Source of the DNA: Atopostipes sp043425375 | Lineage (GTDB): Bacteria > Bacillota > Bacilli > Lactobacillales > Carnobacteriaceae_A | NCBI GenBank assembly: GCA_043425375.1 | Contig: JBHWQC010000197.1 | Coordinates: forward strand, 1-39,101 | Reading direction: 5' to 3' | Length of the DNA: 39,101 nt | Program-made: the position numbers and the translations under genes | Shown: piece after piece, positions 15,458 to 23,916 of the stretch | Layout of the letters: each line of letters begins with the position of its first letter | How positions within the stretch are numbered: the stretch's first letter is position 1 | The notes under the pieces: generated by a model | Databases searched by the model: none | What the model was told of the DNA's origin: nothing | The model's input: only the letters and a program-made list of their open reading frames with translations

Positions 15458-15530
15458 TAGAGGAGATAGACGCTCCAACGAATCTATAAATTATATTATA
15501 GAGGAGATAGACCTTCCAACGCATCTATAA
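15458..15530 (+). repeat. Tandem pair of 41-bp repeats in the importer 3' UTR
   Basis: Units start TAGAGGAGATAGACGCTCCAAC and TAGAGGAGATAGACCTTCCAAC (each trimmed here to its first 20 informative bases in register), exactly 41 bp apart (GATAGAC at 15465 and 15506). Each can fold with GGAG/CTCC inside TAGA/TCTA. They match the pair after glyA in sequence, period, orientation and position before a terminator. Confidence 0.8.
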
Positions 15531-15564
15531 AGACAGCTATAGAACTGTAAAAAGTAGTTCACCT

Positions 15565-15600
15565 AAAAAGGCATTCCTCTTTTGCGGAATGCCTTTTTTA
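15565..15600 (+). terminator. Bidirectional terminator between importer operon and TraX-like gene
   Basis: AAAAAGGCATTCC (15565-15577) and GGAATGCCTTTTT (15586-15598) form a perfect stem flanked by A and T runs, so it can work from both sides. Confidence 0.92.
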
Positions 15601-16299
15601 AGTGACAAGTAGTCGTAGGAAATAAATAATGAGTAAATGAGCGGGGTAAAAGATATAAAAGAGCCACTTGCTCTGTCTACCACGTTGGCCATTATAAAAC
15701 CAAATAGGTATAAATGCTATACTGGCACCAATGCCTTGGACAAGTCCCATCAAAACTCCAAATAGTGTTTGAAGAAGCTTTTGGTTCCGCAACATCCCCA
15801 GCCCAAACATAAATAAAATCCCGTATAAGCCGTAATCCACTTGCAGAAGTTCAGCTAAAACAGCTGCCACTAATGCGGTTGCCATTTGCAGGACGGTATT
15901 TCGTTCCCGTTCATATTTTTCAAACAAAGAAAATCCGATTAATCCAATGGCTAAAGTAAAAAAGATATTTTGGTGATCCCAATACACCAATCGATTGTAA
16001 AAAGCTAAATCAAAAGGGATTTCTGAAATCAAGGCAAAAACCAGCAATTTATTGGCATAATTTTTACGATTCGACGAATGTTGATAGCCTTGAATAATTA
16101 AAAAGGCAAAAATAGGAAAAGCTAAGCGGCCAATTAACCGACACAAGGCATACAAGTTAAACCCTGTCGCCGTGACAAATTGACCCGTATAGGCAAGGTA
16201 GCCTGCGCCAAAGTGGTCGATGGCCATGGCGATGATCGCTAGCCATTTTAATGCAGCACCACTTATACCTCCGTTTTTGTACAATTCTTGTTGTTTCAT
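15598..16299 (-). CDS. TraX family membrane protein
   Basis: This 233-residue polytopic protein carries the TraX signature: ALKWLAIIAMAIDHFG near the N terminus, GRLAFPIFAFLIIQGY, and ISEIPFDLAFY. About seven hydrophobic segments follow in a regular order to the C-terminal YPAHLLIIYFL. TraX is known from F-pilin N-acetylation; chromosomal Gram-positive members are of unknown function and resemble membrane acyltransferases. No conjugation genes are near. The ATG is preceded by AAAGATGG about 8 nt upstream. Confidence 0.85.
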   Translation of the reverse strand: MKQQELYKNGGISGAALKWLAIIAMAIDHFGAGYLAYTGQFVTATGFNLYALCRLIGRLAFPIFAFLIIQGYQHSSNRKNYANKLLVFALISEIPFDLAFYNRLVYWDHQNIFFTLAIGLIGFSLFEKYERERNTVLQMATALVAAVLAELLQVDYGLYGILFMFGLGMLRNQKLLQTLFGVLMGLVQGIGASIAFIPIWFYNGQRGRQSKWLFYIFYPAHLLIIYFLRLLVT

Positions 16300-16327
16300 A
16301 ACAAACCATCTTTCTCTATCGCATGAA

Positions 16328-16360
16328 GTAAAAAACAGCCCGGAAAAGGGGCTGTTTTTT
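16328..16360 (-). terminator. Intrinsic terminator after pta
   Basis: AAAAACAGCCC (16331-16341) pairs with GGGCTGTTTTT, giving an 11-bp stem with T runs on both strands. In minus-strand reading it lies just after the pta stop. Confidence 0.9.
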
Positions 16361-16377
16361 CTCTGTTTATCCTGTGA

Positions 16378-17349
16378 TTAGATTAATGTTTGGTTAGCGG
16401 TAATAATAGAAAGTTTATAGACATCCTCTTCAATACAACCACGTGATAAGTCGGCAATTGGTTTATTCAAACCTTGTAAGATTGGACCAATCGCTTCAAA
16501 TCCGCCTAGACGCTGAGCAATTTTATAGCCAATGTTTCCTGATTGCAATTCGGGGAAGACAAAGACATTTGCTTCTCCCGCAACATTTGATTCTGGCGCT
16601 TTTTTCTGTGCAACGTCCACACTGAAGGCCGCATCAAATTGCAATTCTCCATCAATTGAAAATTCTGGCGCATTCGCTTTTGCGATTTCAGTAGCTTCCG
16701 CGACTTTATCGACCATGTCGCCTGCTGCTGACCCTTTAGTTGAAAAGCTGAGCAAAGCTACTTTCGGGTCAATATTAAACATTTGCGCCGTGCGCGCACT
16801 TTCAACCGCAATCTCCGCTAATTGTTCGGCATTTGGATCTGGATTGATTGCACAGTCAGAGAAGATAAACTGGTCGTTTTTACGCAACATTAAAAATGCA
16901 CCCGACGTTAAGTTGACACCTGGACGAGTTTTAATGATTTGTAAAGCCGGGCGAACAGTATCTCCTGTTGAGTGAATCGCTCCACTAATTAAGCCATCTA
17001 CAAGGTCTAAATACACAAGCATCGTTCCAAAGTAGTTGACGTTTTTTAAGATATCACGAGCTTGTTCTTCTGTTGCTTTCCCTTTACGACGCTCGACAAA
17101 AGCATCCACCATTTCATCAAATTTATCGTAGTTTTCTGGATCGTACACTTCGATGTCGGTTAAATCAAAACCTTGTTCCTTCGCCGCTTCGCTAATAGCT
17201 TCTGGACTGCCGACAAGTACCGGTTCTAATAAATCTTCACGCTTCAAACGCACCACTGCGCCTAATATACGTGGATCTGTTGATTCTGGGAAAACAATTC
17301 GAATGTTTTGCCCTTTAATTTTACCTTTTAAAACTTCTGCTAAACTCAT
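16378..17349 (-). CDS. pta: Phosphate acetyltransferase
   Basis: This enzyme converts acetyl-CoA and phosphate to acetyl phosphate, the step before ATP-yielding acetate kinase in fermentation. The 323-residue size matches the short Pta form of Gram-positive bacteria. Motifs include IVFPESTDPRILGA, VNYFGTMLVYLDLVDGLISGA (core FGTMLVYLDLVDG), STGDTVRPALQIIKT, and FPELQSGNIGYKIAQRLGG near the C terminus. GGAGGG lies 6 nt before the ATG. No ackA is adjacent. A palindrome overlapping the predicted promoter hints at repressor control. Confidence 0.95.
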   Translation of the reverse strand: MSLAEVLKGKIKGQNIRIVFPESTDPRILGAVVRLKREDLLEPVLVGSPEAISEAAKEQGFDLTDIEVYDPENYDKFDEMVDAFVERRKGKATEEQARDILKNVNYFGTMLVYLDLVDGLISGAIHSTGDTVRPALQIIKTRPGVNLTSGAFLMLRKNDQFIFSDCAINPDPNAEQLAEIAVESARTAQMFNIDPKVALLSFSTKGSAAGDMVDKVAEATEIAKANAPEFSIDGELQFDAAFSVDVAQKKAPESNVAGEANVFVFPELQSGNIGYKIAQRLGGFEAIGPILQGLNKPIADLSRGCIEEDVYKLSIITANQTLI

Positions 17350-17370
17350 ATTGACCCTCCATTTTAATAA

Positions 17371-17390
17371 TGATTACACTTTTAATCATA
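17371..17390 (-). promoter_or_regulatory. Palindrome overlapping the pta -10 region
   Basis: TGATTA (17371-17376) and TAATCA (17383-17388) form an inverted repeat with 6-nt spacer. The second arm overlaps TATGAT (minus strand, 17385-17390), the likely -10 of pta. An operator is inferred; no regulator is identified. Confidence 0.35.
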
Positions 17391-17519
17391 CCAAGAAAGA
17401 AGGCAAAATAAAAGGTTAGTTCCTTTTTATAAAAAAATCGTTTTCCTACACTTTTTTTCATTTTTATTAAAATTATATTACAATAAAAGACCGATTTTGT
17501 TTCAATTATTACATAAATA

Positions 17520-17548
17520 TTACAAAAGATGTTGTCTTATGATATACT
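17520..17548 (+). promoter_or_regulatory. Promoter of the subtilase gene
   Basis: TTACAA (17520-17525) and TATACT (17543-17548) are spaced by 17 bp, 37 bp before the ATG. Confidence 0.65.
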
Positions 17549-17585
17549 GAAGGTAGTAATCTTGTGAACCAGGGAGGAGTCGCCG

Positions 17586-19511
17586 ATGAACCGTATCAAC
17601 CGTTTAAAACTATCCATCTTTAGTTTGTTTATAGCTGTGTTTTTTGCATTGCCAGCCGTAAACAGACCTATCCAAAACCAGTCGGCTTCTTCTCCTATTT
17701 ATCCTGTGGATACACCTTCTCATCAACTGGCAGCCGCCCAAGATGAACCGCGTGGGGCCCCTCTCTATGAAGAGCTGATGAAACATACTAATCATACGCA
17801 TCCGCAATGGAACCATAATGTCATGAACATCGGCCAAGCTTGGGCAGATGGCTATACAGGCGCGGGCATCCGTATTGCAATACTGGATACGGGTTTTTTT
17901 AATCATCCCGATTTGAATATGGCAGGTGGAAATTCTGTTTTTCCTGACGATCCTTGGTCAAATGACCATTCCGGACACGGGACGCATATTGCGGGAATTA
18001 TTGGGGCTGCCTCTGGTACAACTTATCAAGGTATTGCGCCAGGTGCAGAATTATATGGCATAAAAATTTATCATGAAGACGATGTTGATGAAGAAGGCTA
18101 CGTGTCCACTAATACGCAAAGCGTCGCCAACGGCATTCAGTTAGCCATGGATTTTGATGTGGATATTATCGTGATCAGTTCGGGGCTTACTTTTCACGAC
18201 GAAGCTTTGTATGAACAAATTCAAGCTGCGCACAATAATGGTGTCATGATTATTGCCGCATCTGGCAACGGCAGCGATTCAATCAACTATCCGGCGGTCT
18301 ATAAGGAAGTGATAGCCGTCACGGCTTTAGATGAGCGATTATTTCCAGCGGTCGATATTATATATGGCCAGCAAAATGATTTTGCGGCCCCGGGTGTCAA
18401 TATCGGCGGCCTTTCCATTCCTGACAGTGCCTACAGCTATCCTTATATTTATATGAGTGGCTCTTCGCAAGCCGCACCTCATATAGCAGGGATGGCGGCC
18501 ATATTGATGGAAAAGTATGGTGTCCGTGGTGAAGAAGCTCGCACTTTGATGGAAGAACAAGCGGTGGATATTGGTGACCCGCATTTATACGGTCATGGAT
18601 TGTTGCGGTATTTAGGGGATGCTGAAGCGAATAGCAAGCCAGATGAGACAATAGCGGAGGAAGACGGAGAAGAGGAAGATCCCGCTTCTTCTGCCGAGTT
18701 CCCACTTGCTGAAGATGAGGCACCGGAAGAAGCGCCTGACGACCGCGCCGTCAGAAAACCCACTTCTTCACGAGCGGCAGACACAGAAATTGAAGAAGGT
18801 TCCCTCGCCTATTACCAAGCAGAAGCGGTGGCTGAAGAAACAACGAGTATTTTGCCAGTCGATACGCTCTCTCTTGTAGAGACCGGTGGAACGCTGGAAA
18901 TTTGGATGGATAGCTTCAATTCTCTGACGCTTTCGACCAATCAAATCAATGCGATCCGCGAGCGGAACATTACACTTGTTCTGGCCCGAGAGGAAATTAC
19001 ATGGACCATTCCGCCAGCAAACTTCTTGCTTGATGACACCATTTTACGATTTTACGAAGGACCACCAGTAGGGCTTCAAATTCAGCCCGGCCACGTCCTC
19101 CCCGTTTATACGACGGCTATCTATCAAGATGGCGTGCGTCGACATGCCTATCCCGGTCAAATGGACTTCCGTTTTGATTTAAGTCGGTATGCTATTGCAG
19201 ATCAAAATACTTTACAAGCTTATTATTGGAACCGAGAGGAAGAGGCTTGGGTCGAAGCCGAAAGCCTACTTGACGGTGGGAGTTTGATTATGCAGACTAG
19301 ACAGGCATCCACTGTCGGCGTATTTGATGGTGAAATTATAGCCAGCTTACAAGCGGAAGATGATGGAGTGAATGAAGAGATGGCCGTAGGAGAAGAACCC
19401 GAAACGGCAGAAGTGAAAGAAGCGATGTCAATAGAAAGATTTACTTTGATTAGTATTTTAGGTCTCCTGCTTCTTGGTGGTGGTGTCTACTTCTGGCGGC
19501 ACCGCCGTTAA
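17586..19511 (+). CDS. Secreted, membrane-anchored subtilisin-family (S8) serine protease
   Basis: A signal-peptide-like helix occupies residues 8-24. The catalytic domain covers about 75-350: Asp101 in AILDTGF, His131 in GHGTHIAG, oxyanion Asn228 in ASGNGS and Ser294 in GSSQAAPHIAG (usual GTSMAAP). A Glu/Asp/Ala-rich linker follows at about 350-410, then a domain of about 430-600 of unrecognised fold. The end is a single membrane helix (LISILGLLLLGGGVYFW) with RHRR tail, as in sortase substrates, but no LPXTG motif precedes it. The protease thus likely faces outward and stays membrane-bound. GGGAGGAG precedes the ATG. The substrate is unknown; no lanthipeptide genes are near. Confidence 0.92.
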   Translation: MNRINRLKLSIFSLFIAVFFALPAVNRPIQNQSASSPIYPVDTPSHQLAAAQDEPRGAPLYEELMKHTNHTHPQWNHNVMNIGQAWADGYTGAGIRIAILDTGFFNHPDLNMAGGNSVFPDDPWSNDHSGHGTHIAGIIGAASGTTYQGIAPGAELYGIKIYHEDDVDEEGYVSTNTQSVANGIQLAMDFDVDIIVISSGLTFHDEALYEQIQAAHNNGVMIIAASGNGSDSINYPAVYKEVIAVTALDERLFPAVDIIYGQQNDFAAPGVNIGGLSIPDSAYSYPYIYMSGSSQAAPHIAGMAAILMEKYGVRGEEARTLMEEQAVDIGDPHLYGHGLLRYLGDAEANSKPDETIAEEDGEEEDPASSAEFPLAEDEAPEEAPDDRAVRKPTSSRAADTEIEEGSLAYYQAEAVAEETTSILPVDTLSLVETGGTLEIWMDSFNSLTLSTNQINAIRERNITLVLAREEITWTIPPANFLLDDTILRFYEGPPVGLQIQPGHVLPVYTTAIYQDGVRRHAYPGQMDFRFDLSRYAIADQNTLQAYYWNREEEAWVEAESLLDGGSLIMQTRQASTVGVFDGEIIASLQAEDDGVNEEMAVGEEPETAEVKEAMSIERFTLISILGLLLLGGGVYFWRHRR

Positions 19512-19590
19512 GTAAATAGAGTCTGTGTTCTCCAAATAATAGGGCGTAGCTTTCGCAGGTTTTTAAGTGATTAACTGATTAGAAAAGACA

Positions 19591-19640
19591 AAACCGACGA
19601 AGCCATTAGAACATCTAATGAGCTCGTCGGTTTATTTAGT
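19591..19640 (+). terminator. Bidirectional terminator between subtilase and lipoprotein operon
   Basis: AAACCGACGA (19591-19600) pairs with TCGTCGGTTT (19624-19633), and CATTAGA with TCTAATG inside, separated by a symmetric AGC/AGC internal loop. T-rich ends occur on both strands. Confidence 0.9.
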
Positions 19641-19646
19641 TGCTTA

Positions 19647-20531
19647 TTATAATTCCTCTATTCGAGTGAGCACCAAGGAACGAACCAAGTTGGGGTAAAT
19701 TTTATCGCCGGCTTGTAATTCAATCACAGGCTTGTCTTTTGCTTGTTTTTCATCCTTTTCCATCTCAGGCGTGATGAGCAATTCAAAAACGCGCGGCGCT
19801 TCCCCTTCTCGAAACAAAAACAGCTCTGTATGGTGCGGGGCATCAACGAATTGTATCGCATATGTGTCTGCCTCCAAGTGCACCCCTACTTCAAAAATAC
19901 CGGCCGTCAATGCAACCGTCTCCCCCTTTTCAACCACCGGATCTTGTACAGCTAAGCGGTCCAAATTTATCAGCACTTGCGGTGGCTCCATCAATAGATA
20001 GGGATTTTCTGGGTACGATTTGGTATAAAAGACCGTAATTTCCGGACGCTCCCCAATTATTTCAATCGTATGACCGGGGCGAAAATCCACTTGGGCGCAC
20101 GTTTGCCCGTAGTCAGAATGGAACAAGTTTTCAAAATAAATCTCGCCCTCTTCATCATAAATGATTAAATTCCCCACATGAATCACAGTATTCTCCCCTG
20201 TAAACACACTCTCATTACTCAGCAAACTCACACGTCCAGCCGGCACATCTTCACCAATCATATACCTTCCTTCTTCTAAAAGCAGCGGCGCTTCATTTGG
20301 ATAAGGCAAACTTTCTTCGAAAATTTCTTGGCTGAAGGGATATCTAAAGTAGTACTCTTTCTCTTCTCCGATAATCTCTCGTGAGGCCCGGTACACCTCT
20401 ATTGCCTCTTCATCTGCCACTATCGGTGTCCCGTCATAGAGGGGCTGGCGAACCCCATGAAAGCTGCTGCAGCCAAGGAGGACAAAGGCAAATATTGGTA
20501 GCATACTTAATTTTTTAAATGTCATCATCAC
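19647..20531 (-). CDS. Lipoprotein of the four-gene ABC operon
   Basis: This 294-residue protein has a lipobox FVLLGCSS with Cys at about residue 21, so it is a lipid-anchored surface protein. Two copies of a short beta domain occur: one at about 85-145 (LLEEGRYMIGEDVPAGRVSLL) and one at about 205-290 (LTAGIFEVGVHLEADTYAIQF, ending LQAGDKIYPN). This G-x-Y-x-G-x-D-x-P-A-G-x-Y type repeat recurs in Gram-positive lipoproteins of unknown function. The start overlaps the end of the ATPase gene by 17 nt, implying translational coupling. It may sense or bind the operon's substrate; this is inference. Confidence 0.75.
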   Translation of the reverse strand: MMMTFKKLSMLPIFAFVLLGCSSFHGVRQPLYDGTPIVADEEAIEVYRASREIIGEEKEYYFRYPFSQEIFEESLPYPNEAPLLLEEGRYMIGEDVPAGRVSLLSNESVFTGENTVIHVGNLIIYDEEGEIYFENLFHSDYGQTCAQVDFRPGHTIEIIGERPEITVFYTKSYPENPYLLMEPPQVLINLDRLAVQDPVVEKGETVALTAGIFEVGVHLEADTYAIQFVDAPHHTELFLFREGEAPRVFELLITPEMEKDEKQAKDKPVIELQAGDKIYPNLVRSLVLTRIEEL

Positions 20532-21453
20532 TTAACCCCCTGCCAAAGGAATGAATGCGCAAACCATAAATATGCGAGTAGTATTCTGCAGTGCCCAAGG
20601 GGCCAATTTCAATACTTTCCGCCCTTATTGCGCGCAGCGCAGAAAAAAGGGCTTGATCTTCTTCTTTGGTTAAATCATCGATGGGAATACAGAGCATGTG
20701 GTTGCTCAAAAACATCGTATGTTCGGTTAAATAGCCTTCTTTTTGCAAATGAGTGACCTGCTCTTTATTACAGACCACTTTGTAAAAGAGCGGGCGTTTT
20801 TGGGTTAAGTCGTTGATCTGGTGCAAAACTTTGTCTTTTAAGAAAAAAACTTTGTCCGCGTATTCATCTAAATTGTCCAACAGATGCGAGGCGATGATGA
20901 CGATTTTTCCGGCTGCTCGGAGTTCAATTAGCACATCGGACACAAGCGAGACGTTTTCTGGATCCAGTCCATTCATGACTTCATCCATAAACATGATCGG
21001 CGTGTCGGCGGCGACCATCATCGCAAAACAGAGGCGTTGCCGCATACCGAGTGAATATTCTTGGACTTTGCGGTCGACATAGCCGGCCATTTCTAACCGA
21101 TCAATAATTTCAGCTGTTTCTTTTTGCCGGCCCGACCAAATTTCCGCATACATTTCAATATGTTCGCGGCCAGAGAAGTTTTCAAATAAATCGCCTTGGT
21201 CGGGGAAAAATGTGATTTGCTGATGCAAAGCCAACACATCTTTATCACTGGCCGTATACACTTTTCCATCCACTAAAATTTCGCCCGAACGCACGGGAAT
21301 AAAGCGCATAATCGCATTAAAAAGCGTGGTCTTTCCGGTCCCATTGGGCGCCACTAAACCCACCAATTGGCCGTCATCTAAATGAAAGGAAATATCACGC
21401 AGGACTTCAAAGTCGCCATAAGAGACGGCTAACTGCTTAATTTCTAATGTCAT
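20515..21453 (-). CDS. ABC transporter ATPase
   Basis: This 312-residue cytoplasmic ATPase pairs with the two upstream permeases. Walker A is APNGTGKTT. The Q-loop segment is ITFFPDQGDLFENFSG, the signature YSLGMRQRL, Walker B IMFMDEVMNGLD, and the switch His is in IASHLLD. The D-loop region reads DEVMNGLD instead of the common DEPTNGLD. About 100 residues after the ATPase core have no motif I recognise. It starts 4 nt inside the end of the upstream permease gene, so the genes are coupled. The export type (ABC-2) is inferred from the permeases. Confidence 0.9.
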   Translation of the reverse strand: MTLEIKQLAVSYGDFEVLRDISFHLDDGQLVGLVAPNGTGKTTLFNAIMRFIPVRSGEILVDGKVYTASDKDVLALHQQITFFPDQGDLFENFSGREHIEMYAEIWSGRQKETAEIIDRLEMAGYVDRKVQEYSLGMRQRLCFAMMVAADTPIMFMDEVMNGLDPENVSLVSDVLIELRAAGKIVIIASHLLDNLDEYADKVFFLKDKVLHQINDLTQKRPLFYKVVCNKEQVTHLQKEGYLTEHTMFLSNHMLCIPIDDLTKEEDQALFSALRAIRAESIEIGPLGTAEYYSHIYGLRIHSFGRGLSDDDI

Positions 21454-22640
21454 GGCTGCACTCTCCTTTGTAGACCGGCTGTAGCCGATGGGATGGTTGA
21501 AAAGATTGTTTTAAAGATGCCTTCTAGTCCTAAAATCATCACGCCATAGACGATAAACCCTTTCCACCACACCACGCCACTTAGGCCGGTCGTTACGGCG
21601 GTGGTGCCTTGCAGGACGCCTAAAATATTTAAATACAAGCTCGGCTGCCAGGAACTGAAGGCGGGCAGAATACTCCAAATATGCGGTAGAAAAAAGAGCG
21701 CGATGCTTAAAATTAAAGTGAAATAAATATTGCGAAAAACCCAACTGAAGCCGGTGACCATTAAAAATAACACGTAAGACAAAACTAGCGATAAACCGAG
21801 GGCAATCAAGAGATATTGCCAAAGGGGGATATATTGAACGATTCCCCCTTGGAAAAGTGCTACTGGATAAGTAAAACTGCCCGGTGTTTCAATTTGACGG
21901 CTAATCAAGTAACTGATAATACTGCCAAGCAGGACGACCATCCAAAAAAGCCCCCATAAAAAACTACTGCGCAGGCGCCATTGGGTCTTCCAAGGAATGG
22001 GCCAGCCGTGTGTGGCACTCCAATTTTGTTCATGATCTTTAGTGAAATGATCCGCTGCTAATAAAGCAATTAGTAAAAATAACGTGATTCCTGTTAATAA
22101 CTCAACACCTGTCTTGACCATCTGCGCCGCCGAAAAAGGGTTCCACTCAATATCCAAGCCACTTTCTTCTAAGGCATCATAAAAGCGCGCTTGTTCTTCG
22201 ACTTGGTCTAAGGGCGGCAAGTATTCATCTACCAATAAATCATGGGAGGCAAACTCTGTGGCATGGTGTAAAAAAAGATTGTTTTCGACCAAGGTACGCC
22301 CATTTTCAATAAAATCAGGCAATAATTCGATTCCTGAAATTTCGTTGCCGGCCCGTCGACTTAAAATATAGCGGTTCACCCCTAAGGCCACCGAGTTGCT
22401 GCCGAGTCTGTCTTGTACTGTTTGTCCAAGCTCATCTTGAAAGTGGTCCCGTGGAATTAAGCGGTAAATTTGGCGCTCGTCTTCATATTCCTCGCTCATT
22501 TCAAGCACAGGAAAGGTCACATTTTGCTGGCGGTACAGCAAGGAGAAAGAGCCGAAGAACACGAAAAATAATAGGAGTAGAATGCGCGTTTTCCAGTCAC
22601 GAATAATTCTTAATCCATTCCATTTGGCAATTTTTTGCAT
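21450..22640 (-). CDS. ABC-2 type permease, second of the pair
   Basis: This 396-residue protein has one N-terminal helix (residues about 17-33). An extracytoplasmic segment of about 140 residues rich in charged residues follows, then five further helices from about residue 175. This is the layout of ABC-2 exporters. It ends in a basic tail (LQRRVQP). AGGAG lies 6 nt before the ATG and directly overlaps the TAG stop of the preceding permease. Its similar layout to the first permease suggests a heterodimer. The substrate is unknown. Confidence 0.82.
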   Translation of the reverse strand: MQKIAKWNGLRIIRDWKTRILLLLFFVFFGSFSLLYRQQNVTFPVLEMSEEYEDERQIYRLIPRDHFQDELGQTVQDRLGSNSVALGVNRYILSRRAGNEISGIELLPDFIENGRTLVENNLFLHHATEFASHDLLVDEYLPPLDQVEEQARFYDALEESGLDIEWNPFSAAQMVKTGVELLTGITLFLLIALLAADHFTKDHEQNWSATHGWPIPWKTQWRLRSSFLWGLFWMVVLLGSIISYLISRQIETPGSFTYPVALFQGGIVQYIPLWQYLLIALGLSLVLSYVLFLMVTGFSWVFRNIYFTLILSIALFFLPHIWSILPAFSSWQPSLYLNILGVLQGTTAVTTGLSGVVWWKGFIVYGVMILGLEGIFKTIFSTIPSATAGLQRRVQP

Positions 22641-22649
22641 ACAAAGCTC

Positions 22650-23873
22650 CTAACTGACGAATTGTTGCCGAGTGATTTTTTTCGACGAGAAATATACAGC
22701 TGCTTCAACAAGTAAAATGGTAAGGCCTAGTACGAGTAAGCCATGGCCGATTAAACCTGGGAATTCTGAGCCGACTTGAAATTCAAACCTGCCTGTCAGC
22801 ACTTTTCCAAAATCAAAGTACGTTTGCGGAAAATGGATAATATCAATACCGAGCAGTTGAGTCGCATCGCTACCATAGTAAATGAATTGAAAAAGCACCA
22901 GAAACATCCCTGAAGCCATCGTAACAATAGATTGCTTGGTCCACAAACTCAGTAAAGTATTAATGCGCGTAAACAAATAACCAAGCAGCATGAGATACGG
23001 CAAGGCGCGGATGAAAAACCAATCGATTGTCCGAATTTGGAAATTCGCTGCATTCATTAACCCGGGTTCAAAGCCTGCACGGTAAAAGCCAATCGGCAAA
23101 TCAAAGGAACCAAAGCCATGCAATCCCCCATTCAGTGCGATAAATAAAAGAGTTAAAAACAGATAAAACCCGGACACAAAGCCTAAAGCAGTCAAGGCCT
23201 GCACCCATGTATAAGTTGACCACTTTAGAGGATGCCCTACTTTTTGCGTTACAAGCACACGGTCTTTCACATGGACATCACTAATAACAAAGATTAAGCC
23301 AATAAGCAATAAAATCGGACCAAAACCAATCAAGAATAGATGGATTTGTTGTAAGCTGGTCCGGTCATGCACCGTGTGAAAGGATAAATTATCGACTTCA
23401 CGGATGTAAACCGTATGTTTTGCTTGTTGGAAAGGCTGTTCTAAAGCATAGCCAAAGAGAGAAGAAGCAATTTGTTCAACCCCGTCTGTATTCTTGCGGT
23501 CATCGTTTGGTCGATAAGAGGTAGCGATATATCGACGCACATCCCCTTGTTTTAAAGCGGTGAGCACTTCCCTTTGGGCTACATACTCTTGCCGCAGTTG
23601 ACTGTAAGCAGTTGTTCCGGTTAAAGCACTGGGCACAATCGAGCCTCGATTGAGGGCATCTTCAAATTGGACGACATTTCCTGTCATATCCCGTTCCAAA
23701 TTTTCCAAATCTATTTCATTTTCACTGGATAGATTGGGAACAACAAACAGCGTATAGAAGAGAACGAGCCCTGTGGTAAGCGCCATAAACAGCCGATTTT
23801 TTTCACTCCGCCACATATATTTCATTGTTTCAGTCATCACTTGCTTCATCTTCCCGGCCCCTTTATCTTTCAT
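22650..23873 (-). CDS. ABC-2 type permease, first of the pair
   Basis: This 407-residue protein has an N-terminal helix at about 30-47 (MALTTGLVLFYTLFVVP), a long extracytoplasmic segment to about residue 175, and about six more helices. It opens a four-gene operon (permease, permease, ATPase, lipoprotein). The start may be the ATG at 23849 (codon 9), which has AAGGGG 8 nt upstream, rather than 23873. The combination of two unequal permeases, one ATPase and a lipoprotein resembles exporters for peptides or membrane-active compounds, but I do not recognise a described system. Confidence 0.8.
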   Translation of the reverse strand: MKDKGAGKMKQVMTETMKYMWRSEKNRLFMALTTGLVLFYTLFVVPNLSSENEIDLENLERDMTGNVVQFEDALNRGSIVPSALTGTTAYSQLRQEYVAQREVLTALKQGDVRRYIATSYRPNDDRKNTDGVEQIASSLFGYALEQPFQQAKHTVYIREVDNLSFHTVHDRTSLQQIHLFLIGFGPILLLIGLIFVISDVHVKDRVLVTQKVGHPLKWSTYTWVQALTALGFVSGFYLFLTLLFIALNGGLHGFGSFDLPIGFYRAGFEPGLMNAANFQIRTIDWFFIRALPYLMLLGYLFTRINTLLSLWTKQSIVTMASGMFLVLFQFIYYGSDATQLLGIDIIHFPQTYFDFGKVLTGRFEFQVGSEFPGLIGHGLLVLGLTILLVEAAVYFSSKKITRQQFVS

Positions 23874-23916
23874 ACTTGGTCATCTTTATTGGAATGCTTC
23901 TATTGTACGTAAAAGA

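Noticed and set aside
15598..16299. TraX-like gene as evidence of a conjugative element
   Set aside because: No other transfer, relaxase or integrase genes are present; chromosomal TraX-like genes are common in Gram-positive bacteria.
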